From positions 868,001-932,000 of the forward strand of contig NZ_CP022336.1 of NCBI RefSeq assembly GCF_002218195.1: a stretch of DNA of 64,000 nt. Reading direction: 5' to 3'. The notes beneath the pieces were generated by a model, which ran no database searches, was not told the DNA's origin, and saw nothing but the letters and a program-made list of their open reading frames with translations. Made by a program: the position numbers and the translations under genes. How positions within the stretch are numbered: the stretch's first letter is position 1; each line of letters opens with the position of its first letter. Shown here piece after piece: positions 39,890 to 48,474 of this stretch. This stretch comes from Sphingorhabdus sp. SMR4y (GTDB taxonomy: Bacteria; Pseudomonadota; Alphaproteobacteria; Sphingomonadales; Sphingomonadaceae).

Positions 39890-40146
39890 GTCTCCGCCTT
39901 TCTTCCTTCAAAAGACCGGTTTCCCAGCCAACGCAAAAAACGCCGATGGGCGAAACCTCGCTGATCGACGTGTGAGTTTTTCGAACTCTAAACTGGATTG
40001 GCGATACAAGCACCGCCCGATTTGGCAGCCTGTTACTGCAGTTCCCGCGATATCGCAAGTCCGGAATTACAAAGATATAAACAGCCGTTAACCAGAAATT
40101 GAGAACTGATTGGCAAAAGCCACCCAACAATAGCGGGAAAACAACT

Positions 40147-41820
40147 ATGGCTCGACCAGCAGCCGACCAGAAGCTCAGGTTGATGAAAAACGGATATAAA
40201 GTCTCGATTGGGCGTGACGTTGTAACCGGTATCATCGTTATTCTGGCGATCCTCATGTTTGCCGGTACCGGCGGCACTGTCCTGTCCGATGCCATCGATT
40301 CGATGACAGGCCAGACCAGAGCCGGCGATAATGTGCTGGTTCCCGCTTTTCTGTTGAACATCGCCCTGATCCTGTTCGGCTGGCGCCGTTACAAGGACCT
40401 GACCAAAGAACTCGAAGAACGGGCCGCTGCCGAACAGCTGGCCCATTCGCTTGCCGTTACAGATCCGCTGACCGGGCTGCTCAATCGCCGCACGATCGGC
40501 GAAAGGACAGCGGAAATGATCAGCCTTGCACAGCGACAAAACAAAAGCATCACATTCATGATGCTCGATCTCGACAATTTCAAAACGATTAACGATGTGC
40601 ACGGTCATAGCGCCGGCGACGCCGTACTGAAGCAGGTCGCCCATCGGATAAAGCAGGTCCTGCCGCCGCATAATCTGCTGGCCCGGCTCGGTGGCGACGA
40701 ATTTGCCTGTGCATTTGTATTTGATCCCGAACAACCGAAAATGGTCGAACGGATCGCCGACGATCTGATCGAAGCTATCGCAACACCGATTATCGAAAAT
40801 GGTATGCATCTGGAAGTAACCACTTCCATCGGCATGTCCCGCTACGATTCGGAATCGGAAGGTGTGGATATGCTGATGCGGCGGGCCGACATTGCGATGT
40901 ACAGTTCGAAAAAGCAGGGCCGGAACCGCCATTGCTGGTTTGACGCGAATATGGAACAGGAACTGCAAACCCGAAGTTTGCTGGAAACCGGCATGCGAAT
41001 GGGTATACCGAAAGGGGAATTTGTTCCCTATTTCGAGCAGCAGATAGATCTCGCAACCGGCAAATTGACCGGTTTCGAAGTTCTGGCCCGTTGGGAATCT
41101 CCGACGCAGGGGCTGATTTCACCGGAAATATTCATTCCGATTGCAGAAGAAACCGGAATGATTGGCGACCTCTCGCTCAGCATCATGCGCCAGGCGCTGG
41201 AATATGCCAGAAATTGGGACGCCTCGTTGAAACTTTCGGTCAATATTGCACCGGTCCAGTTGCTCGATCCATGGCTGGCACAGAAAATCGTCAAGTTGCT
41301 CGTCGAAACCGGTTATCCGTCAAGCCGTCTGGAAATTGAAATCACCGAAAGCGCGCTGTTTGAAAACCTCAGCCTCGCCCAGTCCATCGTCGGCAGCCTG
41401 AAGAATCAGGACATCAAGATTGCCCTCGACGATTTCGGGACCGGCTACAGCTCCCTCGCTCACCTGCGCGCCTTGCCGTTCGACCGGATCAAAATTGACC
41501 GCAGCTTTGTATCGTCCCTTCTCCACAATCCGGAAAGCAAGGCTATCGTAAAAGCGATCAACGGCCTCGGAGAGAGCCTTGGCTTGCCAATCACGGCGGA
41601 AGGGATTGAGGACAAGGATACGGAAAACGAGCTCCGCAGCATCGGCTGTGCGCAAGGTCAGGGCTGGTATTACGGACGCCCGCATACCGTTGCGGAAGCG
41701 CGGAAGATTCTGGCCGAGCGCAATCTGTTGCCGGCCGGAGACATTGATGAGACCGAAGTGCAGGAAAGCGCTCCGTCCTCCTCGCCCATACAAAAAGAAT
41801 CGATCCAAAAAACGGGCTAG
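40147..41820 (+). CDS. membrane-bound GGDEF-EAL cyclic-di-GMP protein
   Basis: 557 residues: two N-terminal helices (about 25-45 and 66-78), GGDEF domain (about 95-265) with intact LGGDEF at 182-186, then an EAL domain (about 285-535) with EVL in GFEVLARWES, and intact DDFGTGYSSL and KIDRSFV. GGDEF makes c-di-GMP and EAL degrades it. Both look potentially active, although the V in EVL is a tolerated variant. ATG 40147 is used; a TTG further up adds unlike residues. It is divergent from ffh over a 257-base gap and has a short tail rich in Ser/Pro. Confidence 0.93.
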   Translation: MARPAADQKLRLMKNGYKVSIGRDVVTGIIVILAILMFAGTGGTVLSDAIDSMTGQTRAGDNVLVPAFLLNIALILFGWRRYKDLTKELEERAAAEQLAHSLAVTDPLTGLLNRRTIGERTAEMISLAQRQNKSITFMMLDLDNFKTINDVHGHSAGDAVLKQVAHRIKQVLPPHNLLARLGGDEFACAFVFDPEQPKMVERIADDLIEAIATPIIENGMHLEVTTSIGMSRYDSESEGVDMLMRRADIAMYSSKKQGRNRHCWFDANMEQELQTRSLLETGMRMGIPKGEFVPYFEQQIDLATGKLTGFEVLARWESPTQGLISPEIFIPIAEETGMIGDLSLSIMRQALEYARNWDASLKLSVNIAPVQLLDPWLAQKIVKLLVETGYPSSRLEIEITESALFENLSLAQSIVGSLKNQDIKIALDDFGTGYSSLAHLRALPFDRIKIDRSFVSSLLHNPESKAIVKAINGLGESLGLPITAEGIEDKDTENELRSIGCAQGQGWYYGRPHTVAEARKILAERNLLPAGDIDETEVQESAPSSSPIQKESIQKTG

Positions 41821-41891
41821 AGTCGGCTACTGCCGGCATTGGCTAGCCGAATTGCTGGACTCCCGGGAACGGCATCCCTAAATCGCCAGTC

Positions 41892-42698
41892 ATGACGACA
41901 GGACGCTTCCATAAAATGCACGGATTGGGCAATGATTTTGTCATTATCGATGCGCGCGAGAAAGAAGTGGACCTGTCCCCGGCAAAAGCGGCCGCAATTG
42001 CCAATCGTCACAACGGGATCGGCTGTGATCAACTGATCGTCCTGCGCGCTTCCGATCAAGCCGACCTAAAAATGCAGATTTACAATGCTGACGGCAGCGA
42101 AGTCGAGGCCTGTGGCAATGCCAGCCGATGCGTGGCGAAGTTGATCGGTGATGAAACCCGGATCGAGACCGCAGGCGGCATCATTGTCGGCAGCGCGACA
42201 GAAGATGGCGCTATTGTCGACATGGGTGCCCCCCGTTTCGAGTGGCAGTCCGTCCCCCTCGCCTATGCCATGGATACCCTGTCCATGCCGGTCGGCTGGG
42301 AGTATCTGCAAAACCCTGCGTGCGTCAATGTCGGCAATCCGCACGTCATCTTCTTTGTCGATGACAGCGATAGTGTCGAACTGGAACGTCTGGGCCCGAT
42401 GATTGAAGTGGATCCGCTGTTTCCGGACAAGGCGAACGTCAATATCGCGCATATCACCGACGGGAGTCTTCATTTGCGGGTCTGGGAGCGCGGTGTGGGT
42501 CTGACGCAGGCCTGTGGCACGGGAGCTTGCGCCACCGCTGTTGCCGCTATCAGGCGCGGCCTGGTTAGCAGCCCGGTGCGGGTGGAACTGCCGGGCGGGT
42601 CTCTGGTGATCAACTGGAAAGAAGGCGAGCATATCCAGATGCAGGGACCGACAACCTATGTCTTTTCCGGTGAAGCAGACTGGGACCGGTTCGCATGA
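41892..42698 (+). CDS. dapF: diaminopimelate epimerase
   Basis: Turns LL- into meso-diaminopimelate for lysine and peptidoglycan, using two cysteines without cofactor. They are in VEACGNASRCVAKL (about Cys74) and ACGTGACATAVAA (about Cys210). MHGLGNDFVIIDAR is the diagnostic N-terminus. At 268 residues it is of normal length. Its stop overlaps the ATG of the next gene (ATGA), starting the dapF-mtaB-ftsY-yciB run. Confidence 0.96.
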   Translation: MTTGRFHKMHGLGNDFVIIDAREKEVDLSPAKAAAIANRHNGIGCDQLIVLRASDQADLKMQIYNADGSEVEACGNASRCVAKLIGDETRIETAGGIIVGSATEDGAIVDMGAPRFEWQSVPLAYAMDTLSMPVGWEYLQNPACVNVGNPHVIFFVDDSDSVELERLGPMIEVDPLFPDKANVNIAHITDGSLHLRVWERGVGLTQACGTGACATAVAAIRRGLVSSPVRVELPGGSLVINWKEGEHIQMQGPTTYVFSGEADWDRFA

Positions 42699-43960
42699 AC
42701 GCACCCGAAATGATCAGCATGGGCTGCCGGCTAAATATCGCCGAGAGCGAAACATTGCGACAGAATCTAGCGGCCAGCAATATCGATGGCGGCAATCTGG
42801 TCATCGTCAACAGCTGTGCGGTTACCAACGAGGCGGTCCGGCAAACCCGGCAAGCTATCAGACGGGCCAAGAAGCAAAACCCGGAAAAGGATATCATAGT
42901 CACCGGATGTGCCGCGCAGATTGACCCTGGCATGTTTGCCGACATGCCCGAAACCAGTGCGGTGGTCGGCAATTCCGACAAATATGATGCGGCCAATTTC
43001 AAGCTGGGACTGCAAAGCAACCGCCCGGATATCCGGGTCTCCGACATCATGCAGATCCGGGAAACCGCGCCACATATGGTCAGCGCCTTTGCCGACCGGT
43101 CGCGGGCCTTCGTGGAAATCCAGAACGGCTGCGATCATCGCTGCACCTTCTGCATCATTCCTTATGGCCGCGGAAACAGCCGGTCTGTACCCGCCGGTGA
43201 AGTTGTCAATCAGGTTCGGGCCCTGGTTGACCAGGGCTTTCAGGAAGTCGTCCTGACCGGCGTGGACGTTACCAGCTACGGCCCGGATCTTCCTGGAGAG
43301 CCGACATTGGGGATGCTCATCGAGCGCGTCCTGAAACTAGTACCGGAATTGCCGAGACTTCGGCTTTCCTCGCTCGACGGGATCGAGATTGATGACCGGC
43401 TGTTCGACCTGATCACCGGTGAGCCGCGGCTCATGCCTCATGTGCATCTTTCGCTGCAATCGGGCGACAATATGATCCTCAAGCGGATGAAGCGGCGGCA
43501 CAGCCGGGAACAGGCGATTGCATTGGTCGAACGGCTGAAAGCCAAACGGCCGGAGATTGCGATAGGCGCAGATATCATCGCCGGCTTCCCCACCGAAGAG
43601 GAAAGCATGTTCGCCAACAGCCTGGCCATCATCGATGAATGCGACATTGTTCATGGCCATATTTTTCCCTATTCGCCAAAACTGGGCACGCCGGCAGCCA
43701 AGATGCCGCAGGTCGATGGACAGTTTATTCGGAAAAGAGCGAAAATATTGCGCGACAGAGTAGAGAGGCGCGCCGCCGATTGGCGCCGGTCGCTGGTCGG
43801 GACACGGCAGAATCTGCTGATCGAAATGTCGGGCGATGCCGGATATGCGGAAAATTTTGCACGGGTGCAGATCGACCAGCCGATCGGCAAGGGACGGATC
43901 GTGCCGGTGGATATCGTCGGCCTTCAACAGAAACAATTGATTGGTAGAGTGACAGCGTGA
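42695..43960 (+). CDS. mtaB: MtaB-type tRNA methylthiotransferase
   Basis: Radical-SAM enzyme that adds a methylthio group to t6A37 of tRNA. The N-terminal UPF0004 domain has SMGCRLNIAESE, VNSCAVTNEAV and VTGCAAQ, whose cysteines bind one 4Fe-4S cluster. The radical-SAM cluster is in NGCDHRCTFCIIPYGRG (about residues 145-160). A C-terminal TRAM-like segment follows. At 421 residues it fits MtaB better than MiaB. It is coupled to ftsY by GTGA. Confidence 0.93.
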   Translation: MNAPEMISMGCRLNIAESETLRQNLAASNIDGGNLVIVNSCAVTNEAVRQTRQAIRRAKKQNPEKDIIVTGCAAQIDPGMFADMPETSAVVGNSDKYDAANFKLGLQSNRPDIRVSDIMQIRETAPHMVSAFADRSRAFVEIQNGCDHRCTFCIIPYGRGNSRSVPAGEVVNQVRALVDQGFQEVVLTGVDVTSYGPDLPGEPTLGMLIERVLKLVPELPRLRLSSLDGIEIDDRLFDLITGEPRLMPHVHLSLQSGDNMILKRMKRRHSREQAIALVERLKAKRPEIAIGADIIAGFPTEEESMFANSLAIIDECDIVHGHIFPYSPKLGTPAAKMPQVDGQFIRKRAKILRDRVERRAADWRRSLVGTRQNLLIEMSGDAGYAENFARVQIDQPIGKGRIVPVDIVGLQQKQLIGRVTA

Positions 43961-44886
43961 GCGAGAATAGCAGTTGGAAAGACCGCCTGTTCGGCGGATT
44001 TAGCAAGACATCCTCCCGGCTGACCGAGAATCTGGCCGGGCTGGTGACCAAGGCCAAGCTTGACGAGTCCACGCTCGACGATATCGAGGACGCGCTGATC
44101 ATGTCGGATCTGGGCCCGGCTACGGCCGCCTCTATCCGCGAAAAGCTGGCGACGGAGCGCTTTGAAAAAGGCCTAAGCGAACATGCGGTGAAGGAAATCA
44201 TCCAGCGCGAAATCACCGCGATACTGGAACCGGTGGCCATCCCGCTGGAAATCGATGCCTTTCCCCGCCCCCAGGTCATATTGGTAATCGGTGTCAACGG
44301 TTCGGGCAAAACCACAACCATCGCCAAGCTGGCCCATCTGTTTCTCGAGCAGGATTATGGCGTCATGCTGGCGGCGGGCGATACATTCCGGGCGGCCGCG
44401 ATCGGGCAACTCAAGGTCTGGGCTGAACGGCTGGGCGTGCCGATTATCAGCGGACCGCAGGGCGGCGACAGCGCCAGCATAGTCTATGAAGGCGTGAAGC
44501 AGGCGACAGCCACCGGGATCGACGTGTTAATCGTCGATACAGCCGGGCGGCTGCAGAACCGCAGCGAGCTGATGGACGAACTGGACAAGATCCGGCGCGT
44601 GCTGGGCCGGCTCAATCCCGAAGCACCGCATAATGTCGTGTTGGTACTGGATGCCACGACCGGACAGAATGCGCTGTCCCAGATCGAAGTCTTTCAGGAC
44701 GTGGCCAAGGTCACCGGTCTTATCATGACCAAGCTCGACGGCACGGCCCGCGGGGGGGTGCTGGTGGCGGCGGCGAAACAATTCGGAATGCCGATCCATG
44801 CCATCGGGGTCGGTGAAACAATAGAGGACCTGCGTCCCTTTCAAGCCGAAGATCTGGCCGCAGCCATAGCCGGGATAGAATCATGA
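43957..44886 (+). CDS. ftsY: signal recognition particle receptor FtsY
   Basis: SRP receptor GTPase of 309 residues that meets Ffh at the membrane. N domain about 1-90; the P-loop is VIGVNGSGKTTTIAKLA, then LAAGDTFRAAAIGQLKVW, DTAGRLQNRSELMDEL and TKLDGTARGGVLVA. It lacks the long acidic A domain of E. coli FtsY, as is common in alphaproteobacteria. The start is a GTG overlapping the mtaB stop. Confidence 0.96.
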   Translation: MSENSSWKDRLFGGFSKTSSRLTENLAGLVTKAKLDESTLDDIEDALIMSDLGPATAASIREKLATERFEKGLSEHAVKEIIQREITAILEPVAIPLEIDAFPRPQVILVIGVNGSGKTTTIAKLAHLFLEQDYGVMLAAGDTFRAAAIGQLKVWAERLGVPIISGPQGGDSASIVYEGVKQATATGIDVLIVDTAGRLQNRSELMDELDKIRRVLGRLNPEAPHNVVLVLDATTGQNALSQIEVFQDVAKVTGLIMTKLDGTARGGVLVAAAKQFGMPIHAIGVGETIEDLRPFQAEDLAAAIAGIES

Positions 44887-45521
44887 CCGAAGCCACAGCA
44901 ATTGAAGAAATTCCAAAAGAACATAGAGGGCTGAGCTTTGCGCTCGATTTCGGCCCGCTGCTGGTGTTCTTTCTGGTTTATAAATTCGGCGCCCCGGTGG
45001 GCAACCCGATCACTTCGGCAATATATGGCACGATCGCCTTCATGATTGCCATCGTCATCGCGATGATCGTCTCGAAATGGAAACTGGGCAAGATTTCACC
45101 GATGATGTGGATGTCGGCGATCCTGATCCTCGGCTTTGGTGCCCTCACCATCTATTTCAATGATCCGCGCTTCATCCAGCACAAGCCGACGATCATCTAT
45201 GCCGGATTTGCGATCATCTTATTCGGCGGATTGCTGCGCGGCAAGGCGATGCTGAAAAGCCTGCTGCAGGCGGCCTTTGAAGGCCTGACCGACGAAGGCT
45301 GGCTGAAACTGTCGCGCAACTGGGCGCTGTTTTTTACCGGCATGGCAATTGTCAACGAACTGATGGTGGCGACACTGAGCTTTGACTGGTGGCTGACGAT
45401 CAAGGTCTGGGGCGTGACCGCCGCATCCTTCATTTTCGCGATGGCCAATATTCCGATGCTGATGAAGCACGGTTTTTCGGTTGAAGAAAAGCCGCGCCCT
45501 GACGGTCAGGACGCGGCTTAA
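44883..45521 (+). CDS. yciB: inner-membrane protein YciB (septation protein A)
   Basis: Multi-pass membrane protein of 212 residues related to YciB/IspZ, linked to intracellular septation in some bacteria. Features: HRGLSFALDFGPLLVFFLVYKFG, KWKLGKISPMMWMSAILILGFGALTIYFND (in part) and LSRNWALFFTGMAIVNELM. Five to six helices. It overlaps the ftsY stop (ATGA) and its last codons form the 5' arm of a terminator. Confidence 0.9.
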   Translation: MTEATAIEEIPKEHRGLSFALDFGPLLVFFLVYKFGAPVGNPITSAIYGTIAFMIAIVIAMIVSKWKLGKISPMMWMSAILILGFGALTIYFNDPRFIQHKPTIIYAGFAIILFGGLLRGKAMLKSLLQAAFEGLTDEGWLKLSRNWALFFTGMAIVNELMVATLSFDWWLTIKVWGVTAASFIFAMANIPMLMKHGFSVEEKPRPDGQDAA

Positions 45522-45526
45522 ATTTT
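45489..45526 (+). terminator. terminator overlapping the yciB stop
   Basis: GCCGCG (45491-45496) pairs with CGCGGC (45512-45517), with an inner CCTGA/TCAGG stem, preceded by AAAA and followed by TTAAATTTTT. The yciB stop codon lies inside the 3' arm/tail. It ends the dapF-mtaB-ftsY-yciB transcript. Confidence 0.85.
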
Positions 45527-45544
45527 TACGGCTGCTATCGGCTA

Positions 45545-46150
45545 TCAGCCCTGGTCGGCGCGGCTAACGCCGTCGCCGTCAAGGTTCAGCGCAACAAAGT
45601 CCCAGTCAATCGCATTGTCGAGCAGCGCCGAGACATAATCCGGGCGCGCATTCTGGTAGTCCAGATAATAGGCATGTTCCCAGACATCGAGCGTCAATAC
45701 CGGTTTGACACCATGTGCAACAGGCGTGTCAGCATCATGATAGGAAGTGATTTTCAGCTCGTCACCGTCGAGCACCAGCCAGGCCCAGCCGCTGGCAAAA
45801 TGACCAACAGCCTCGTCCTTGAATTTGCTCTTGAATTCGTCAATCGAACCGAAGCTGCTTTCAAGCCGGTCTTTCAGCTCGCCGGTGATTTCCTTTTTCT
45901 CGGGCGAGAGGCACAGCCAGTAGAAACTGTGGTTCCAGACCTGAGCGGCGTTGTTGAACAGGCCGCCATCAGCGGCGTCGATGACTTCCGAAAGCTTTTT
46001 GCCTTCGAGATCGGTGCCCTTGATCGCGTCATTGGCCTTGCTGACATAGGCGTTGTGATGCTTGCCATGGTGATAGTTGAACGTGTCCTCGGAGATCAGG
46101 TCGCCGAAGGCGGTTTTTTCATAAGGGAGCGGGGGAAGTTCGAAAGCCAT
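45545..46150 (-). CDS. sodB: iron/manganese superoxide dismutase
   Basis: Converts superoxide to peroxide and oxygen; 201 residues. Metal ligands: His27 in NYHHGKHHNAYV, His74 in QVWNHSFYW, and Asp/His in LDVWEHAYYLDYQN near residue 160. The GGLFNNAAQVWNHSFYW sequence is of the iron type, but metal use cannot be fixed by sequence alone. A signal peptide is lacking, so it is cytoplasmic. It converges with yciB. Confidence 0.95.
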   Translation of the reverse strand: MAFELPPLPYEKTAFGDLISEDTFNYHHGKHHNAYVSKANDAIKGTDLEGKKLSEVIDAADGGLFNNAAQVWNHSFYWLCLSPEKKEITGELKDRLESSFGSIDEFKSKFKDEAVGHFASGWAWLVLDGDELKITSYHDADTPVAHGVKPVLTLDVWEHAYYLDYQNARPDYVSALLDNAIDWDFVALNLDGDGVSRADQG

Positions 46151-46330
46151 ATTGTCGTTTCTCCATTTTTTTTGAGATGTGGTGCCTCAACGCATGAATC
46201 GCGGAAAAGATGCAAGAGTAAATATCATTCTGATCGCCTGACGCGCCCAAAAATCCATTTTTTCGTGACATCGGCGAGGCGCTTGCATAAAGTTCAAGTC
46301 TAATTGTAAAAAGCTCATTGGGGGGAAATA

Positions 46331-46894
46331 ATGGCGAAATTTTTTGGAAATCTAAATGCAGTGATGATTGTCGGTCTGATTGCGGCAATCGCGCTGATGT
46401 TCGGCCTGCACGGTGATATGGTCACCGGCAATGCGATCGGCCGCTGGTTACACCTGTTCTTCGGTGTGCTGTGGATCGGCCTGCTTTACTATCTGAACTT
46501 TGTTCAGGTGCCGCTGATGCCGACCATTCCGGATGAACTGAAGCCTGCTGTCGGCAAGCATATCGCGCCGAAAGTCTTGTTTTATTTCCGCTGGGCTGCC
46601 CTGCTTACCGTGGTCACCGGTCTCTATGTCGCATGGGCCAGCGGCTGGGTCCATCAGGCAATGACGCTGCAGCAGCCTTTCACGCTGATCGGTGTGGGCA
46701 TGTGGATCGCCATCGTGATGGCGGCCAATGTCTGGTTCATCATCTGGCCGAAGCAGAAAAAAGTTCTCGGCATTGTCGAAGCGACGGCAGACGAGAAAGC
46801 CGCAGCGGGCAAGGTTGCACTGATGGCATCGCGCACCAACGTGCTGCTGTCGCTGCCCATGTTCTACACGATGGTAAACGCCAACGCCGGATGA
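46331..46894 (+). CDS. PuuD-like (urate oxidase N-terminal domain) membrane protein
   Basis: 187-residue protein with about four helices: VMIVGLIAAIALMFGLHGDM, GRWLHLFFGVLWIGLLYYLNF, VLFYFRWAALLTVVTGLYVAW and MWIAIVMAANVWFIIWPKQ. This is the membrane domain found in PuuD-type urate hydroxylases, which there is joined to a cytochrome c domain. No haem-binding CxxCH is present here, so urate oxidation is not supported. Conserved His in the helices may bind haem b. GGGGGGAA is the ribosome binding site. Confidence 0.75.
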   Translation: MAKFFGNLNAVMIVGLIAAIALMFGLHGDMVTGNAIGRWLHLFFGVLWIGLLYYLNFVQVPLMPTIPDELKPAVGKHIAPKVLFYFRWAALLTVVTGLYVAWASGWVHQAMTLQQPFTLIGVGMWIAIVMAANVWFIIWPKQKKVLGIVEATADEKAAAGKVALMASRTNVLLSLPMFYTMVNANAG

Positions 46895-46916
46895 AATTGG
46901 AAGATTTGGAAGCATG

Positions 46917-46946
46917 AAAAAGGGGGCCCGAGAGCCCCCTTTTTTA
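46917..46946. terminator. bidirectional terminator between the PuuD-like gene and pspF
   Basis: AAAAA, GGGGGC, a six-base loop, GCCCCC, then TTTTTT. A- and T-runs flank both sides. The TAA stop of pspF overlaps the end of the T-run. Confidence 0.92.
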
Positions 46947-47990
46947 TGTCCCCAGAAGGTCGTGGCGCTTCAACGAATGGCGCAACTGGTCATAGGTCAG
47001 ATTGAGCGCCTTGGCGGTCTGCCGCTGGTTATAGCGAGATCTGGCGAGCGCGGCCTCCAATATCCGTTTCTCGAAAGCCTCGACCGCCGCCTTCATGTCG
47101 TCGACCCCGTCGAAGGCCAGATCTGTGGCAGCGGTTTCGGCCTGCGCCGGCACTGCTTCCGTCATTGGCTCCGCGGCCGGTTCGCTTTTTGGCGCGGTTT
47201 GCATTTCCCGGGGCTTCCATGGCGATTCAAACGGATCGAACACGACATGGTCAACCGGACTGCAGTGGTCATTCCACTGGTAGACGGCGCGTTCGATCAC
47301 ATTGCGCAATTCGCGGACATTCCCGGGCCATTCGTGCCGGTTTAGCGCCTCCAACGCGAGACGCCCGAAGCCCGGCCAGGACGGCCATTCCAGTTCGGCG
47401 GCCATCCGGCGGCCGAAATAGTCGGCCAGCACTGGAATATCGCCCTCCCGAACGCGGAGCGGTGGCAAGGTGACGACCTCGAACGACAAACGGTCGAGAA
47501 GATCGGCCCTGAATGTGTTTTCCTCCGCCATTTTTGGCAGATTGGCATTGGTCGCGGCGACGATGCGGACATCGACCCGCTGCGGCCGTGACGATCCGAT
47601 CCGCGTGATTTCGCCATATTCCACCGCGCGCAACAACCGTTCCTGCGCGCCGGTGGACAGGGTCCCCAGTTCATCGAGAAAAAGGGTACCGCCGTCGGCC
47701 TCTTCAAATCGCCCGACCCGCGCCTTGGTCGCGCCGGTGAAGGCACCCGCTTCATGGCCGAACAGCTCCGCTTCAATCAGCGTTTCCGGCATCGCGGCGC
47801 AATTGAGCGTTACAAACGGCCCGTCCCATCGCATGCTGAGCCGGTGCAGACGCTCTGCAATCAGTTCCTTGCCGGTCCCGCGCTCACCGACCACCAGCAC
47901 CGGCCGGTCGAGCGGCGCCGCCCGGCTGGCTTTTTCCACGGCGTCGAGAAAAGCACCCGATTCGCCGACAAATTGACCTTCTCTTTCCAT
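46944..47990 (-). CDS. pspF: phage-shock operon activator PspF
   Basis: Sigma-54 enhancer-binding AAA+ activator of 348 residues without receiver domain. Walker A is VVGERGTGKELIAERLH, the sigma-54 contact loop is GAFTGATKA, Walker B is GGTLFLDELGTL, and a Fis-type helix-turn-helix is at the end (YNQRQTAKALNLTYDQLRHSLKRH). It is held inactive by PspA in E. coli. About 45 residues (MKAAVEAFEKRILEAALA region) precede the HTH and a Pro/Glu/Ala-rich linker is present. The ATG at 47990 is used instead of one 36 bases upstream. It is divergent from the psp genes. Confidence 0.94.
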   Translation of the reverse strand: MEREGQFVGESGAFLDAVEKASRAAPLDRPVLVVGERGTGKELIAERLHRLSMRWDGPFVTLNCAAMPETLIEAELFGHEAGAFTGATKARVGRFEEADGGTLFLDELGTLSTGAQERLLRAVEYGEITRIGSSRPQRVDVRIVAATNANLPKMAEENTFRADLLDRLSFEVVTLPPLRVREGDIPVLADYFGRRMAAELEWPSWPGFGRLALEALNRHEWPGNVRELRNVIERAVYQWNDHCSPVDHVVFDPFESPWKPREMQTAPKSEPAAEPMTEAVPAQAETAATDLAFDGVDDMKAAVEAFEKRILEAALARSRYNQRQTAKALNLTYDQLRHSLKRHDLLGT

Positions 47991-48000
47991 GGCCAAGATA

Positions 48001-48018
48001 TAGTGGAAAATCCCACTA
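48001..48018. promoter_or_regulatory. candidate PspF binding site (UAS)
   Basis: TAGTGG (48001-48006) and CCACTA (48013-48018) form a perfect inverted repeat with a six-base spacer. In E. coli PspF binds TAGTGTAAT-type sites 80-130 bases upstream of the pspA promoter. Here the site lies about 75-92 bases before the -24 element and just upstream of pspF, as expected for an autorepressing activator. Confidence 0.6.
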
Positions 48019-48090
48019 AATAGCAATTAATACTATGCACGCAGCCTGGAGAAAATAATTTTATCCTTTTATATCAGAGCTTTATGTAAG

Positions 48091-48107
48091 TTGGCACGGC
48101 TTCTGCA
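48091..48107 (+). promoter_or_regulatory. sigma-54 promoter of the psp operon
   Basis: TTGGCACGGCTTCTGCA matches the sigma-54 consensus TGGCACG-N4-TTGCA apart from C for T. The -24 GG is at 48093-48094 and the -12 GC at 48105-48106, exactly 12 bases apart. A start of transcription near 48118 would leave a leader of about 30 bases before the first gene. Confidence 0.88.
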
Positions 48108-48148
48108 ATGCTGGTTTCATATACGCAACACATCTACTGGAGAACACC

Positions 48149-48325
48149 ATGCCAGCCCTGAACAAAATCAGCCGCACCGATATTTCCGCGATTATCTCGA
48201 TCCTGCTTTTCAGCACGATGATCTTGATCAGCGCCGTCGGACCGGCACAGGCCGAAGGCACCATGGTTAAAAACCAGAAAGAGTCCCCCGCTGTCAGCTT
48301 CGTTAACATGGGTTATCGGGCGTGA
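48149..48325 (+). CDS. small secreted protein, first gene of the psp operon
   Basis: 58 residues starting MPALNKISRTDISAIISILL and continuing FSTMILISAVGPAQA, a signal peptide with likely cleavage after AQA. The mature peptide of about 22 residues starts EGTMVKNQKESPAVSFVNMGYRA. GGAGA lies five bases before the ATG and a sigma-54 promoter about 40 bases upstream. I do not recognise a family. The position suggests a stress-induced periplasmic peptide. Confidence 0.65.
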   Translation: MPALNKISRTDISAIISILLFSTMILISAVGPAQAEGTMVKNQKESPAVSFVNMGYRA

Positions 48326-48334
48326 CAGACAAAA

Positions 48335-48381
48335 TGGCCGGGTCCCCTTCTTTCCCCCTTGTCGAAGTGAGGTCCCGGCCA
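48335..48381 (+). repeat. hairpin between the small secreted gene and pspA
   Basis: TGGCCGGGTCC (48335-48345) and GGTCCCGGCCA (48371-48381) pair at 10 of 11 positions around a 25-base loop, with AAAA before and CCTTTTG after. It resembles a weak terminator or processing/stabilising hairpin within the operon. It is ten bases after the small gene's stop and about 90 before the pspA start. Confidence 0.5.
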
Positions 48382-48474
48382 CCTTTTGAAATTCATCAGG
48401 TTGATGTAGAACAGGAACGGGGCGAAGGTTCCAACAAGTTCAAACCCAACCGCAGACCTAACCGGAGTATGTAC

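Noticed and set aside
46331-46894. Urate hydroxylase (PuuD) as functional call
   Set aside because: Only the membrane domain is present; the cytochrome c domain and purine-degradation neighbours are missing, so only a domain-level name is given.
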